A DNA stretch of 64,000 nt from Rebecca billardiae RCC1528 (GCA_965240325.2 OZ251226.1:682001-746000), one strand, 5' to 3'; positions 10,314 through 20,285 are shown, counted from the first letter of the stretch. Made by a program: numbers and translations. Notes: a model not told the origin generated them from the letters alone.

Positions 10314-11216
10314 TCAGTCATACGTGATGGAGTGGCGCCCAAGGCTGTCCTTGACCATCCTGGCGCCCGGCATCATCCAGTACTTGCCGTTCGGATCCAT
10401 TCCCAGGTTGGGTCCCCCCGAGCGGCGGTCCGTCTCACCGCTGGCCACTTCTTGCTCGAGTGCCTTGCGCTTGGCGCTCTTCGGCCGGCCCTCGACGAGG
10501 CGCACCTTCTCGACGATGGCTGCAGCGGAGGGGTAGCACTGGTTGCCGCTCGCCGCCCACTCGCCCGACGCCTGCGTGAACTTGAGGAGCGACTGGTACG
10601 GCAGGCCTTGCGCGCGCGCGAGCGACGACACAGACACGTCGTACTTAGTCATGATGGTGCGCAGCTCTTTGCGCACCTCCCCTGGCGTCTGCCACACGTG
10701 GTCATCCTCGAGCGTCACGCCGGACAGGTCGGGAAAGGCCTTCTTCGCGTTCTCGTTGCCTCCTGCGCCGTCACTCGGCTTGGCGAGCGCGCGCGTTTTG
10801 CCGATAGCCTTGGCACCTGCCTTCTTCTCGCAGTAGAAGAAGTACACGGCGTTCTGGTAGGTGCCGTTCGACATGGCGTTCCACTGGTTGGCGTAGGTGC
10901 CGTTCATGAATTTGTTCCACGAGTTGCCGTTCACAGCAAGCAGCTTTTGCATCTCGCCATTCTTGATGCCCGTGGCCGCCTGGAACTTAGTGATCTGGGC
11001 GCGGATACGAGCGGGCTGAGGCGCAGCCTCGATCCCGCCGTTGCTCACGAACTCCCAGAGCTGGCCGTCCTCGTCGAAAGGGTGGAGCATCGCGATTTCG
11101 ACGGGGGGAGCGGCGACAAACGGCTGCCCATTTGAGGACCGTCCGTCCGTGGGAGCCGTCGCGCGTCGAGCGACGAATTTATTGAGTTGTCGGCGACGAC
11201 AGTAAGTTGGCGTCAT
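10314..11216 (-). CDS. Protein with two HTH-like domains (DUF7726-like)
   Basis: A 300-residue single-exon protein from the ATG at 11216. Residues ~70-130 (ARIRAQITKFQAATGIKNGE... SWNKFMNGTY) resemble the small helical HTH-like domain seen in fungal and algal DUF7726 proteins: a helix, a 'GI..GE' turn, then a 'WN.FM' recognition-like helix and a YxNAVYFF segment. Residues ~175-235 (VRKELRTIMTKYDVSVSSLA... SLLKFTQASG) look like a second, diverged copy. A basic linker KSAKRK follows. A DNA-binding role is inference from fold resemblance. The family call is from memory and should be checked by a profile search. Upstream, 11217-11390 is AT-rich and may hold its promoter. Confidence 0.65.
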   Translation of the reverse strand: MTPTYCRRRQLNKFVARRATAPTDGRSSNGQPFVAAPPVEIAMLHPFDEDGQLWEFVSNGGIEAAPQPARIRAQITKFQAATGIKNGEMQKLLAVNGNSWNKFMNGTYANQWNAMSNGTYQNAVYFFYCEKKAGAKAIGKTRALAKPSDGAGGNENAKKAFPDLSGVTLEDDHVWQTPGEVRKELRTIMTKYDVSVSSLARAQGLPYQSLLKFTQASGEWAASGNQCYPSAAAIVEKVRLVEGRPKSAKRKALEQEVASGETDRRSGGPNLGMDPNGKYWMMPGARMVKDSLGRHSITYD

Positions 11217-11390
11217 CAATCTCGCCTGCTACCTACTGCCGCTGCCCGCTGAGAGCTGACTGTGTGCGCTGCCTTTATATTCTTACAATAGTCAACTAGG
11301 TATACAGTAGTCGTCATCACCGATTATTTAACATAGTCTCAAATATAGCCATCGTCCATCACTCAGTGTCAAGTTTAACAACGGTGACCA

Positions 11391-12458
11391 TCACGCGCCT
11401 GACGCGTATCTCCAGCCCGGGTTGTGCTCAAAGTCCGAGATGCGCGCCTCGCGCCTCGCGCGCGCGTTTGCGACCGCCTGCGCTCGCTCCTGGACATACC
11501 GCGGTGCCTGCCGCACTTTGGGCTTGAACGAGCACTGCGCGAGCGCCGCGCCGGCGCGCGCGCCGCGGGCTCGGGCGTGCGGCCGCGGCGGGGGCGCGCG
11601 CGGGCAGGCCGCCGAGACACGCGCGCGCGCCAACGCGCAGCACGCCGCTCCGCCCTCCGCGCGCACCTGCCCGACCAGCTTCTCCTCGAGCACGACGCGC
11701 GAGTCGCCGCCCGCCGCCAGCAGCTCGGCGCAAAAGTCGAGCGCCTCCTTGTCGGACGAGAGGTGCTCGCCGCCGACCTTGACGCCCTTGCCGCCGCACA
11801 GGCCGTCGGCCTTGACCACGTAGTTCAGCGGGCCGACCGACGCGACGAAGCGCGTCGCCTGCTCCATCGACGTCGCGACGCAGTACTTGGGGCATGCGCC
11901 GATGCCGTTCTTGATCAGCAGCTCGCGCGTGAACGCCTTGCTGGACTCGAGCTGCGCGAGCTGCTGCGTGGGGCCGACGACCTGGATGCCGACGGCCCAC
12001 AGAGCGTCGGCGACACCCGCCTCCAGAGGCGCCTCCGGGCCGACCACCGCGAGGGTCACCTTGTTGTCCTGCGCAAACTTGGTCACAGCTGCGCGCGCGC
12101 GCGCGCGAGGAGAGCAACAGAGGAGCGGCCGGGTCAGGCTCGAGTGTGGGCGCGGCGCGTGAGGCGTGCGTGCCGAGGAGCACACGGACGTGCCATCTGG
12201 TTCGCCCGAGCCCAGCCCCCACACGTCCGTGGCGAAGCCCACCCCTGCGCGCGCGCGCACGCTGCGCGCGCCGCGCATACCTGCGCTATCCGTGATCTTG
12301 CCGACGGTGAAGGCGTCGCACAGGGCACTGATGCCCGTGTTGTTGGACGAGGCGAAGCAGCTCAGCGTCGAGCAGAGCGCTGACTCGCGCAGCTTGCGCG
12401 CGATCGCATGCTCGCGCGCGTTCGAGCCGACGACGAGGAAGTGATGCTGGCCGGTCAT
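11391..12458 (-). pseudogene. Truncated purD (GAR synthetase)-like gene with foreign 3' exon
   Basis: Exons 12281-12458, 11667-12088 and 11391-11534 give about 247 residues. The first two encode the N-domain of phosphoribosylamine-glycine ligase (VVGSNAREHAIARKL; VVGPEAPLEAGVADAL) and the start of its ATP-grasp domain (VVKADGLCGGKGVKV, VVLEEKLVGQ). The enzyme is normally about 420-430 residues, so roughly the C-terminal half is missing, including most ATP-grasp catalytic residues. The last exon (CSFKPKVRQAPRYVQERAQ...) is not purD-like; it is basic and helical, and resembles tails of cytoskeletal proteins (inference). Both introns are multiples of 3 (192 and 132 nt) and stop-free. Probably a duplicate fragment or chimeric gene; a functional purine enzyme is not expected. 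Confidence 0.65.
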
Positions 12459-12616
12459 CGTGGTCCCGATTGGCGAGCACGGACGTGGTCAGTGCCTGCG
12501 TCAAAAGGGCCGCACCGCCGGTGCGTCGGCTGGGACCGCGCTGGTTCAGGCGTCATCGGACACAAGCTCGTGACGAAAGAATCCGGCAGCTCCCCCGGAC
12601 TTTCCTCCGACTCACG

Positions 12617-12640
12617 ATGGCGGCTGCCATGACGAAATGA
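12617..12640 (+). promoter_or_regulatory. Short upstream ORF overlapping the ABC ATPase start
   Basis: ATG at 12617 opens a 7-codon reading frame (MAAAMTK) whose TGA at 12638-12640 overlaps the main ATG at 12637 as ATGA. If it lies in the transcript it would be a uORF that could damp or couple translation. Seen in sequence; the regulatory role is inference. Confidence 0.35.
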
Positions 12641-14229
12641 TGAATCGCCGGCTGGCAGCTCGTCTCCTTCACGGGCACCAGCGCAAGGTGCTCGCGCGGA
12701 TCACGCCAGAGTCGCTGCGTGGCACAGCGCTACGCCTCGCGGAGGGCGAGCTGCCCATATGTGCGCCGAGCTGCGGCGGCGCGTACGCCGTTGTCGGCCC
12801 GAATGCCGGCGGGAAGAGCACGCTGCTGCGTGCCGCCGTGCGCATGCAGCCGCGCGAAGGCGACGGCGCGTGTCGGCTCGTCTCGTTCGAGCACCACCGT
12901 GCAGTGCTCCGGGACCACCGTGAGCACGCCGCCAGCCGCGTCCTCGGCCGCCGCCTCAGCCACGCGGCCAAGTACCTCGTCGTGCGCTTTGGGCTGTACC
13001 TGCTGCTGTCGCGGCGCGTCGAGCAGCTCTCCACCGGCGAGATGCGCAAGCTGCTGCTCGTGCGCGCGCTGAGCGCGAGGCCGCAGCTACTGCTGCTCGA
13101 CAACGCGTTCGACGGGCTCGACGCCCGCGCCCGTGCCGAGCTGCGCGACCTCGTCGGCCAGACGGCGCGCGGCTTCGGCGAGCTCCTGGTCCAGGGCGTG
13201 TCCGCGCGCTCGACCGCGCGCGCGCAGCTCCTGATCGCGACGCACCGGCCTGAGGAGCTGCCCGCGGAGGTGCGCGAGGCGATCGTCGTGGACGCAGGCG
13301 GCGCGGTGCACCAGCCCGTGCCTCTGGACGCGTGCGCTGACGCGCTCGCGCCCGCGCGTCTGGACGAGGCTGCGGCCGCCATCGTCGGCTCGTGGCAGCA
13401 GCGGCCGCGGCGGCAGGGCGCTGAGCACGCGGCCGCACGCACTGGCGCTTCGGCTGACGAGCCGGTCGTGCGCATGCACGGCGCGACTGTGAGCTCGCGC
13501 GACGGCACGCGCCTTGTCGGCCCGCTCGACTGGACCTTCGCGCGCGGCGAGCACTGGGCGCTGCTCGGCGGCAACGGCGCCGGCAAGAGCTCGCTCGTGC
13601 GCGCGCTCAGCTCGCAGCCGAGCGCGCGCGTCTCCGCGGGCGAGGGGCAGGTGCTCGGCCACGCGCTGCCAAGCAGCACGCTGCGGCCGAGCCAGGAATG
13701 GCGCCCGCCGGCGGGCGTGGCCGTCGTGTCCACGGAGCTGCACCTCGAGACGCTCGAGCGCGCGCGCGCAGACTTGCCCACGGCAGAGCTCGTCCGAGCT
13801 GCCGCCGCGGCCGCAGCCGTGCCGGATGCTGACGGCTGGGCGCGCGCCGTGCTCGGCGGGCTTGGCCTGCACGCCAGCCGCGCCGAGCATCCGTTCGCCG
13901 CGCTCTCGCAAGGCGAGCAGAAGCTCGCGCTCCTCGCGCGCGCCGTGGCCGCCCAGCCGGCGCTCCTCGTGCTGGACGAATGGGGCCAGGGGCTGGACTC
14001 CGCGCGCCGCGCACACGTGCGCGCGCTCCTCGACGCGCTGTGCGCGCAGGGTGGCGCCTCGGCGGATGGCCGCGCACGATGCGTCACGCAGCTGCTCGTT
14101 GTGACACACTACGCGGACGAGATCCCAGGCGGCGTGACACACGTGCTGCACATGGGCGACGGAGGGCACCCCACGTTCTGTGGCACGAGAGCGGACTACG
14201 ACGACGCTGTCGCTGGCACCGGGCCATGA
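12637..14229 (+). CDS. Tandem ABC ATPase, ModF/PhrA-like
   Basis: A 530-residue soluble protein with two ABC nucleotide-binding domains and no membrane segment, the layout of bacterial ModF (PhrA) and its eukaryotic relatives. Domain 1: Walker A GPNAGGKST (from residue 54), signature LSTGEMRK (from 131), Walker B LLLLDN (D155, N156), D-loop GLD, H-loop ATHRPEE. Domain 2: Walker A GGNGAGKSS (from 311), signature LSQGEQK, Walker B LLVLDE (D447, E448), H-loop VTHYADEIP. The catalytic Glu of domain 1 is Asn, so only the second site looks fully hydrolytic. Single exon, starting with two adjacent Met codons. It is divergent from the purD-like fragment (178 bp between starts). The cellular role of this family in algae is unclear. 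Confidence 0.85.
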   Translation: MMNRRLAARLLHGHQRKVLARITPESLRGTALRLAEGELPICAPSCGGAYAVVGPNAGGKSTLLRAAVRMQPREGDGACRLVSFEHHRAVLRDHREHAASRVLGRRLSHAAKYLVVRFGLYLLLSRRVEQLSTGEMRKLLLVRALSARPQLLLLDNAFDGLDARARAELRDLVGQTARGFGELLVQGVSARSTARAQLLIATHRPEELPAEVREAIVVDAGGAVHQPVPLDACADALAPARLDEAAAAIVGSWQQRPRRQGAEHAAARTGASADEPVVRMHGATVSSRDGTRLVGPLDWTFARGEHWALLGGNGAGKSSLVRALSSQPSARVSAGEGQVLGHALPSSTLRPSQEWRPPAGVAVVSTELHLETLERARADLPTAELVRAAAAAAAVPDADGWARAVLGGLGLHASRAEHPFAALSQGEQKLALLARAVAAQPALLVLDEWGQGLDSARRAHVRALLDALCAQGGASADGRARCVTQLLVVTHYADEIPGGVTHVLHMGDGGHPTFCGTRADYDDAVAGTGP

Positions 14230-14702
14230 CGCCGACGTTGCCAACGTGACGAATCCAGTTGCCGTCTGATGATCGGACGCGAGGCCGTGCGCCCGCGCGG
14301 CCCCGCTGAGGGCCTGAGTGCCCTGAGGCGCTGTCGACCTGGTCCTGTGGCCGTGTGGTGTGTGGGTTGCATGCTGACGAGTGGCGCTGAGAGCTGCTCC
14401 GATGATGACACTCAGCAGTGAGAATTATTGTCGTAGCTGCTGCCCGTGCTGACGATGGTCGCTGTGGCCCGGGCCCGCCCGGGCCGGGCCCGGTCGGCCC
14501 GGAGACCCGCCGGGGCCGGAGTCGCTACTCGCTGTGTCTGTGACCAGTGTCTACGGTGACAATAGACTAATAGAGTGACTACACTCGTCACTCGTCTCTG
14601 TCGTCTCGATCACTCTGACTCTGGATGTGAGTGGATGGACACGGCTCAAGCTGGTCGTAGACACTACAACGCAATAACGACTATCAGCTACGGCGACATC
14701 AT

Positions 14703-14900
14703 CATGGCCCGCGGTGCAGGGCGGAGCGCGCAGCGTGGAGCCCGCACCAGCGGGCCCGAACCACGTTTCAAAAAGATCTTTGATCAAGAAAAAAGGGACG
14801 GGGGGCGGCGGAAAAAAAGGGACGGGGGGCGATTTTTAGGGCTGGCGGAGACCGAGTTTCGAGTTTTTGAGATCGCATAGAGAGGTCTATTAGGCCGAAA
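14703..14900 (+). repeat. Dispersed repeat family A, copy 1
   Basis: Starts with GGCCCGCGGTGCAGGGCGGA, passes through AAAAAGATCTTTGATCAA, then a G-rich run and GCGGAGACCGAGTTTCGA. Two other copies lie at about 23345-23545 (-) and 62554-62755 (+). The frame is open in all three (beginning [19 protein letters not shown]), but conservation is at the DNA level too. Likely a SINE- or MITE-like remnant; the family is unknown to me. Confidence 0.7.
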
Positions 14901-15595
14901 AAGAGCGCGCCCAGCTGATTCCCTTAAGTAAAGTGCGATCTGGACGTCAGCTGGACGTGACATTAGTGTAACGGTTCGTTACGAGCGAATCGTACTCGTC
15001 TTCCCGGATCGCGTGACGTCCGGACTGGGCCACATCCGGATCGTCGGAGGTGACGTGCCCCGGCACGATGACGATGGGCGATGGCGGATATGCGGGACGG
15101 CGCCTGCACGTGCCTCCGGACCCGCCTCCCGCTTGCTGCTCACGCAGTCAGCTGCGACCGTGGCGCATGATCGCAGAAGCAGTGCCGGCAGTACGGCCTG
15201 CATCAGCTAGTGCCGCGCCGTCGTGGCGCGCGCGGTACGGTTGCGCGTTTGCAGCGCTCGCCGCTCGCTCGGCGACGGCACGCGCGTGCGGCTCAGGTGT
15301 GTCAAATGCGGTCTCGTCGGCGCGCTTTCGCCTGCCACCTCGTGCACCCGTGCCGCCAGTTTCATCGTCTTCATGAGGACTGCTGCTGCTGTCGCCATCC
15401 GCTCTCCATCACCCCGAGTCGCCGGTCGCGCGGCGCGCGCGGTAGGCACTAGGCAGGGCGTACGGTCACTCACCCGTGCAACGGGTCAAGTGGCCAGAGT
15501 ACGTCTGGTCGTTGGCTGGCACGGGCCGCAGCGCTAAAGCACCCTGCTGTCACACCCGACTCCTTCAGTACTCCGAGCTCCGCGGCACGACTCAC

Positions 15596-15745
15596 TCGGC
15601 ACGATCGCGGACGGGTCGGATCCGAGCTGATCAGCCAAAGTTGGACACAGTTTGGCAGCTACTAGTAGTAATTCCGATGCCGATGGCACGATCGCGGACG
15701 GGTCGGATCCGAGCTGATCAGCCAGTTGGACATTTGGCAGCTAGT
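15596..15745 (+). repeat. Near-tandem direct repeat, about 60 bp unit, two copies
   Basis: The words GGCACGATCGCGGACGGGTC, GGATCCGAGCTGATCAGCC and TTTGGCAGCTA recur in the same order at 15597-15661 and 15685-15743. Small indels separate the copies. Confidence 0.75.
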
Positions 15746-15914
15746 TGTCAGACGGACGTCCGATTTGACGACCGGTGCCGGGTGCGGTCTCAGGTCCGCT
15801 GCTGTGATTGTGTGAAGTGTGAATGAGTCTAGCGGTCGCGCAGGCAGGGCGACGGTCGGACTAATAGCTTCAGTCATCTCAGAACCGACTTCAACTGGCG
15901 AACTGCCACTACGG

Positions 15915-16010
15915 CGGCGGAGAGCCGCGATTGCACGGCCACCGCGGGCCCCCAACTGCGTTGATTCTATGCAGAAAAGGACCGCGGAACGCGGTCATTA
16001 GTTCATCGTC
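15915..16010 (-). repeat. Dispersed repeat family B with triloop hairpin, copy 1
   Basis: Contains GACCGCG-GAA-CGCGGTC, a perfect 7-bp stem with a 3-nt loop, plus a GGGCCCGCGGTGGC-type flank read on the minus strand. The second copy is at about 21880-21985 on the plus strand. Confidence 0.65.
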
Positions 16011-16249
16011 CCATCAGGTGCCGGCGTCTGCTCGTTGACGGCGTCACGGCGCCGCCCAGTATGGGCCTGCCTCGGGCTGCCAGTCGGCAGTCAACGACGC
16101 CACACCTGCGCTCGCACACTGCCCGGCTGCGGCCGCGAATCCCCATCGCGAAACGCTGCACGCAGCCGAGCCCATCGGCGGTCCCCACAATGCCACGTGC
16201 GTGCGTGCGCAGACCGCGAGCCACCGGACAGCGGCGCCGGCCACCGGAC

Positions 16250-17414
16250 TCAGGGCACACGCAGGAGGAGGTTCTCGACGGGCGTCATCGCGGACGCCTC
16301 GGCGACGGTCGCCTTCAGGGCCGCCTGCGCGAGCTTGAGCACCTCCCGGTCGCGGCCCGACAGTGCCGGCCGCTGCGCGACGCTCGCTAGCCGCTCAGGG
16401 CTCCAATCCCCGCCGCCCGCCGGCGCCGGGAGGGTGGCAGGTGCGGCGGGCTTGGCCGGCCGTTCGAGTGCTTTCTCAAGGGCGGGCCTGTGCTGCTGCT
16501 TGCGCTGCGCCATCGCGGCGGACTCGAGCGGCTCGGCCAGCTCGTGCAGGTCGACAAACGCCTGGACGGTGCGCTCCGCCATCTCGCCGCTGTTTGGCCC
16601 ATCGCTCCCTCCGCCGCTCTCCGCCGGCCCTCCGGCCGCCTGCCAGCAGCCGCGCCGCGCGCGTCCGCACGCGCACACGCCGCGCGCGCAGTGGAAGGGC
16701 GAGGGGCGCGGCAGGTGAGTGTCGGTGGGCAGCAGGCGCTCGCGTGCGGCGCCGCGCGCGGCGGGAGCGCGCGGCGGCGACGGGTTGCAGCCGCGGCCGC
16801 CTGCGCGCCCAACCCCGGCCCCGCCCCGCATGCGCGCACCAGCTCACCCAGCGTGTCCGCATCCTCGATGCCGCGCGGCGGCTGCTCCTCCTGCAGGAAA
16901 TCTCGGAACGCCGAGCTCGCGCTGATCTCGACGTGGCTCTGGCACGCCTGCGCGGGGTGGCGGAAGGCGGGTGGGGTGTTGGTGGGGATCATCGGCTTCT
17001 GCCGGCGGGGCAGCCGCGGCGCGAGCGTGGCTGGCGCGAGGCGTGGCGCCGTGCGACCGGGCACCTCGAGGAAAGTGTTGAGGCCGCGCACGCGCGCCTC
17101 GATCACGCGTGGGCTGAGCGAGCCAAAGAGTGACTTGCCGGGGATGGCTGGGACGTTTGCATACAGTGCAGACAGCTTCTCGTGGAGCTTGTGCCACTCG
17201 CGGTACCTGCGGAACGTCAACCAAGAGCGGCCGTCGCTTTCCACCTGCAAGACGTAAACCGTGTGCGCGCTACGCACACAGCAGGGGGCGTGGTGAGGCG
17301 CACAGCGCGGAGCGGGCGTGAGGGGCGCATGCCGGGCGCGCCTCCGGGCGCGCCAGCCGCGCCGCACCCTGTCGGCTGGTGCACGGTGCGCGACCCCTTG
17401 AACGTGGCGAACAT
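16250..17414 (-). CDS. PX-domain (phosphoinositide-binding, sorting-nexin-like) protein
   Basis: Proposed exons are 17368-17414, 17065-17269, 16848-16947 and a last exon ending at 16250 that starts near 16635. The phases of the first three junctions match (2, 0, 1). The joined N-terminus reads MFATFKGSRTVHQPTG then AHTVYVLQVESDGRSW, TFRRYREWHKLHEKL, IPGKSLFGSL, ARVRGLNTFLE and ASSAFRDFLQ, which is a complete PX fold with the RRY lipid-binding motif. The last exon (MAERTVQAFVDLHELAEPL... to ENLLLRVP) is helical and unrecognised. PX proteins usually bind PI3P on endosomes (family knowledge). The final acceptor is unresolved. It is divergent from the EsV-1-7 gene, with 115 bp between proposed starts. 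Confidence 0.7.
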
Positions 17415-17529
17415 GCCGCCACGCGGGTATCGGCACTGCGCCCGAGCCCGGCGCAAACTCCAAGGTCCAAAGTTGTGGCTTCCCTCGGCCGTCGCGGCAG
17501 CCGGTGCGCTTGCGCCCAAGCTGGACGAC

Positions 17530-18909
17530 ATGGTCGACGTGGTGCGCCTCAAGTGTGACCACACCGGCTGCACGAAGGGGCCTTCGTTCGGCATGCCGGG
17601 CGACAAGCGCGCCAGCCGGTGCGCTGAGCACAAGCTGGCCGGCATGGTCGATGTGAGGAACCCCAAGTGCGGTCATGCCGGCTGCATGAAGGGGCCATCA
17701 TACGGCATGCCGGGCGACAAGCGCGCCAGCCGGTGCGCTGAGCACAAGCTGGCCGGCATGGTCGATGTGAGGAACCCCAAGTGCGGTCATGCCGGCTGCA
17801 CGAAGGGGCCATCATACGGCATGCCGGGCGACACGCGCGCCAGCCGGTGCGCTGGGCACAAGCTGGAGGGCATGGTCAATGTGGTGAGCCTCAAGTGCGA
17901 TCATGCCGGCTGCACGAAGGGGCCATCATACGGCATGCCGGGCGACACGCGCGGCAGCCGGTGCGCTGAGCACAAGCTGGTCGGCATGGTCGATGTGAGG
18001 CACCCCAAGTGTGATCATGCCGGCTGCACAAAACAGCCGTCATGCGGCATGCCGGGCGACAAGCGCGCCAGCCGGTGCGCTGAGCACAAGCTGGCCGGCA
18101 TGGTCGATGTGATGAACCCCAAGTGCGAGCATGCCGGCTGCACAAAACAGCCGTCATGCGGCATGCCGGGCGACACGCGCGCCAGCCGGTGCGCTGAGCA
18201 CAAGCTGGCCGGCATGGTCGATGTGAGGAGCCGCAAGTGTTCTCATACCGGCTGCACGAAAAGGCCTTCATTCGGCATGCCGGGCGACACGCGCGCCTGC
18301 CGGTGCGCTGAGCACAAGCTGGCCGGCATGGTCGATGTGTTGAGTCCCAAGTGCGATCATGCCGGCTGCACAAAACAGCCATCATACGGCATGCCGGGCG
18401 ACACGCGCGCCAGCCTGTGCGCTGAGCGCAAGCTGGCCGGCATGGTCAACACTCAGCGCCTCGCTGTCCCAAAGCGCAGGCTGGAGCATGGCACCGGCGA
18501 CCAGGGCACGCGCGCCGCGAAGCGACTGGACAAACACACCAGCCGCGTTGCGGCTATTCCGGACGCCGCGCCGCGGCTTTACCCACCGCCGCCGCTGGTC
18601 GCAGTCAGCATCGTCCGCTGGCGCTCGCAAGATGGCACGATCCATTCGGTTGACGACGGGGTGGTCTATGATGGTGCGTGGGCCCTTGACCAGCGGCATC
18701 AGTGTGGCAACGCAGGTGACGACGCAGTCCGGGCTGCCCCTGGCAGCTATGAGAACACCCAGGGACTACCAGCAAGCGTCAACACCAACGCTGAGCCAGG
18801 ACTGCCATCACCATCGACGATGGCGGTGGGAGCACGACTGCAGCAACCACAGACTGTCATACCCGTCGTGATGGCAAGGAGGGCCAGGTCCCATGATGCT
18901 GCAGGCTGA
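17530..18909 (+). CDS. EsV-1-7 repeat protein, paralogue 1 (8 repeats)
   Basis: 459 residues from the ATG at 17530, which directly precedes the first repeat and leaves a 115-bp spacer to the PX gene; the frame stays open further upstream, with another ATG at 17413. Eight tandem 38-residue repeats (114 nt each, 17551-18462) follow C-X4-C-X16-C-X2-H, the pattern of the EsV-1-7 domain known from an Ectocarpus virus protein and the brown algal IMMEDIATE UPRIGHT regulator. A typical unit has HAGCTK, PSYGMPGD, CAEHKL and GMVDV. Repeat 8 has Arg in place of the ligand-like His (CAERK). The tail has a proline run, then VRWRSQDGTIHS and IPVVMARR, both also found in the second paralogue at 44.3-45.9 kb. 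The molecular function of the domain is unknown; metal binding is plausible from the Cys/His spacing. Confidence 0.85.
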   Translation: MVDVVRLKCDHTGCTKGPSFGMPGDKRASRCAEHKLAGMVDVRNPKCGHAGCMKGPSYGMPGDKRASRCAEHKLAGMVDVRNPKCGHAGCTKGPSYGMPGDTRASRCAGHKLEGMVNVVSLKCDHAGCTKGPSYGMPGDTRGSRCAEHKLVGMVDVRHPKCDHAGCTKQPSCGMPGDKRASRCAEHKLAGMVDVMNPKCEHAGCTKQPSCGMPGDTRASRCAEHKLAGMVDVRSRKCSHTGCTKRPSFGMPGDTRACRCAEHKLAGMVDVLSPKCDHAGCTKQPSYGMPGDTRASLCAERKLAGMVNTQRLAVPKRRLEHGTGDQGTRAAKRLDKHTSRVAAIPDAAPRLYPPPPLVAVSIVRWRSQDGTIHSVDDGVVYDGAWALDQRHQCGNAGDDAVRAAPGSYENTQGLPASVNTNAEPGLPSPSTMAVGARLQQPQTVIPVVMARRARSHDAAG

Positions 18910-20285
18910 TGAAGCCGTGCCAAGCGTGGCTCGTCGTGATGATCTCCCGACGGTCATCACGACGACCTTTCGTTCAAGCGAGCGCCGGCATCAGGCAGCC
19001 GATTCCGAGACGCCACATGCGGCACGCGGGCACTGCACGGAAGTTCTTCGATCAGACTGCAGCGCGCTCGACTTCGCGCCCCGGTTCCGCCTCATGTTGA
19101 CCGGAGCCCCTCCGCATTCTCAGTCCGACTCGCGGTCAGCAACTTGGGGTGGCCCACCAAGCTGCTCAAGACCTTCATCGTCACCGACTCCGATGACGGG
19201 GACTTGCCATAGGCATGGCCGCATGCTCTGCCCGATGTGCTTCCTCATTCCTGGGAGTGAGTGGGACCTGGGGCAAAGGCGTGCTCGATGGCGCAGAGAC
19301 GTAGAGTCACGTCCGACGGGGCGGCAGATTGCCAGACTGGCACATTGGTCGTACGTGTTTACTGGTCACAGTGCCAGTGGTACGACTGACATCCCGAGCC
19401 GCACTCGGCACTGGGCCTGGCCCGACTCTTAACGGCGGGCCGACGGTAACGGACGTAAGTGATCGCGCTGGCACCTCGCACAGCACTGCCAGCACAGCTG
19501 CACCTCAGAGCCGGCATGCCTCCAGGCCCAGCCCCGGCCTGGGCGGCGCTGGCGCTTCCCGATTATTCCGTGCGGGCGTGCCGGCCCGGGCCACGCCATC
19601 GATCTCTGTATTCTGCTGCTCTGATATATCTCTCCGACCGGACGCCGATCGATGCGGATAATTATTTAGAGTGCAAATAACATCACTGATAACCGCCGCG
19701 CCCGACGACCGGAGTAAGTACTGACAGGCCGTGTAACCTCGGCTGCGCAAAGCGCCTCACCCGGTGACTGCTAGTCACTAGTGGCACCCGCTCCGCGGGC
19801 CGCCGGGCTCCGCAAATAGTTAACCGTACTAATTCAGGATCCGCTTAAATATACTACAGAGTACAGTACTACAATGATACGTGTGCCAGCACCTCTAACT
19901 AGCTTACTCGTACTCTCAGTCTCTCTAGCTGAATTAGTGAATAGCAGACAACAGCAACTGACAACTGTACTGCTGTCCGACTCTACACTTCTTTCTGTGC
20001 CAGCGGAGGGGAGGGGGGGGACAGGCTGCTACAGCAACTGGGGATAGAGGTCATACTTACAAGTAGCGCCAGCGGAGCGGTGGTTGGTAGCTAGTGCCGT
20101 TAGTGCGGAGTGCCACTGCCAGTGCTCTGAGTCTGACGACGGCAGTTCCCAGCAGGCCGGCACCAAGCATTTTCGGAAAGGAACCCCGCCGAATTCCTGC
20201 CCCTCAAGGCGGTGGCGTGCACTGCGTGCGCCGCTGCCGCCCCTTCGCATCGACTTCTCGTCGCGAATCGCGCGATCCTAGATCC
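18910..20285. other. Intergenic, no supported gene
   Basis: 1.4 kb between the EsV-1-7 gene and the acyltransferase. An open frame at 18893-19432 overlaps the EsV-1-7 stop but shows no domain. 19790-20080 is AT-richer, with CTCTCTAG and CAACAGCAACTG words, and may include the promoter of the next gene. Confidence 0.5.

Larger units (their letters stand above)
14230..16249. other. Gene-poor stretch with repeats
   Basis: No supported gene in 2 kb. It carries a copy of dispersed family A (14703-14900), a near-tandem duplication at 15596-15745 and a copy of hairpin repeat family B (about 15915-16010), each listed separately. Remaining ORFs are short and without domains. Confidence 0.6.

Noticed and set aside
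17549-18385. Antisense repeat ORFs (CSRHDRTWGSSHRPCRPACAQ-type)
   Set aside because: Reverse-strand reading of the EsV-1-7 repeats; the Cys/His spacing is meaningful only on the coding strand.
17551-18462. 114-bp tandem repeats as a CRISPR array or satellite
   Set aside because: Units are contiguous coding repeats with no spacers and match a known protein domain.
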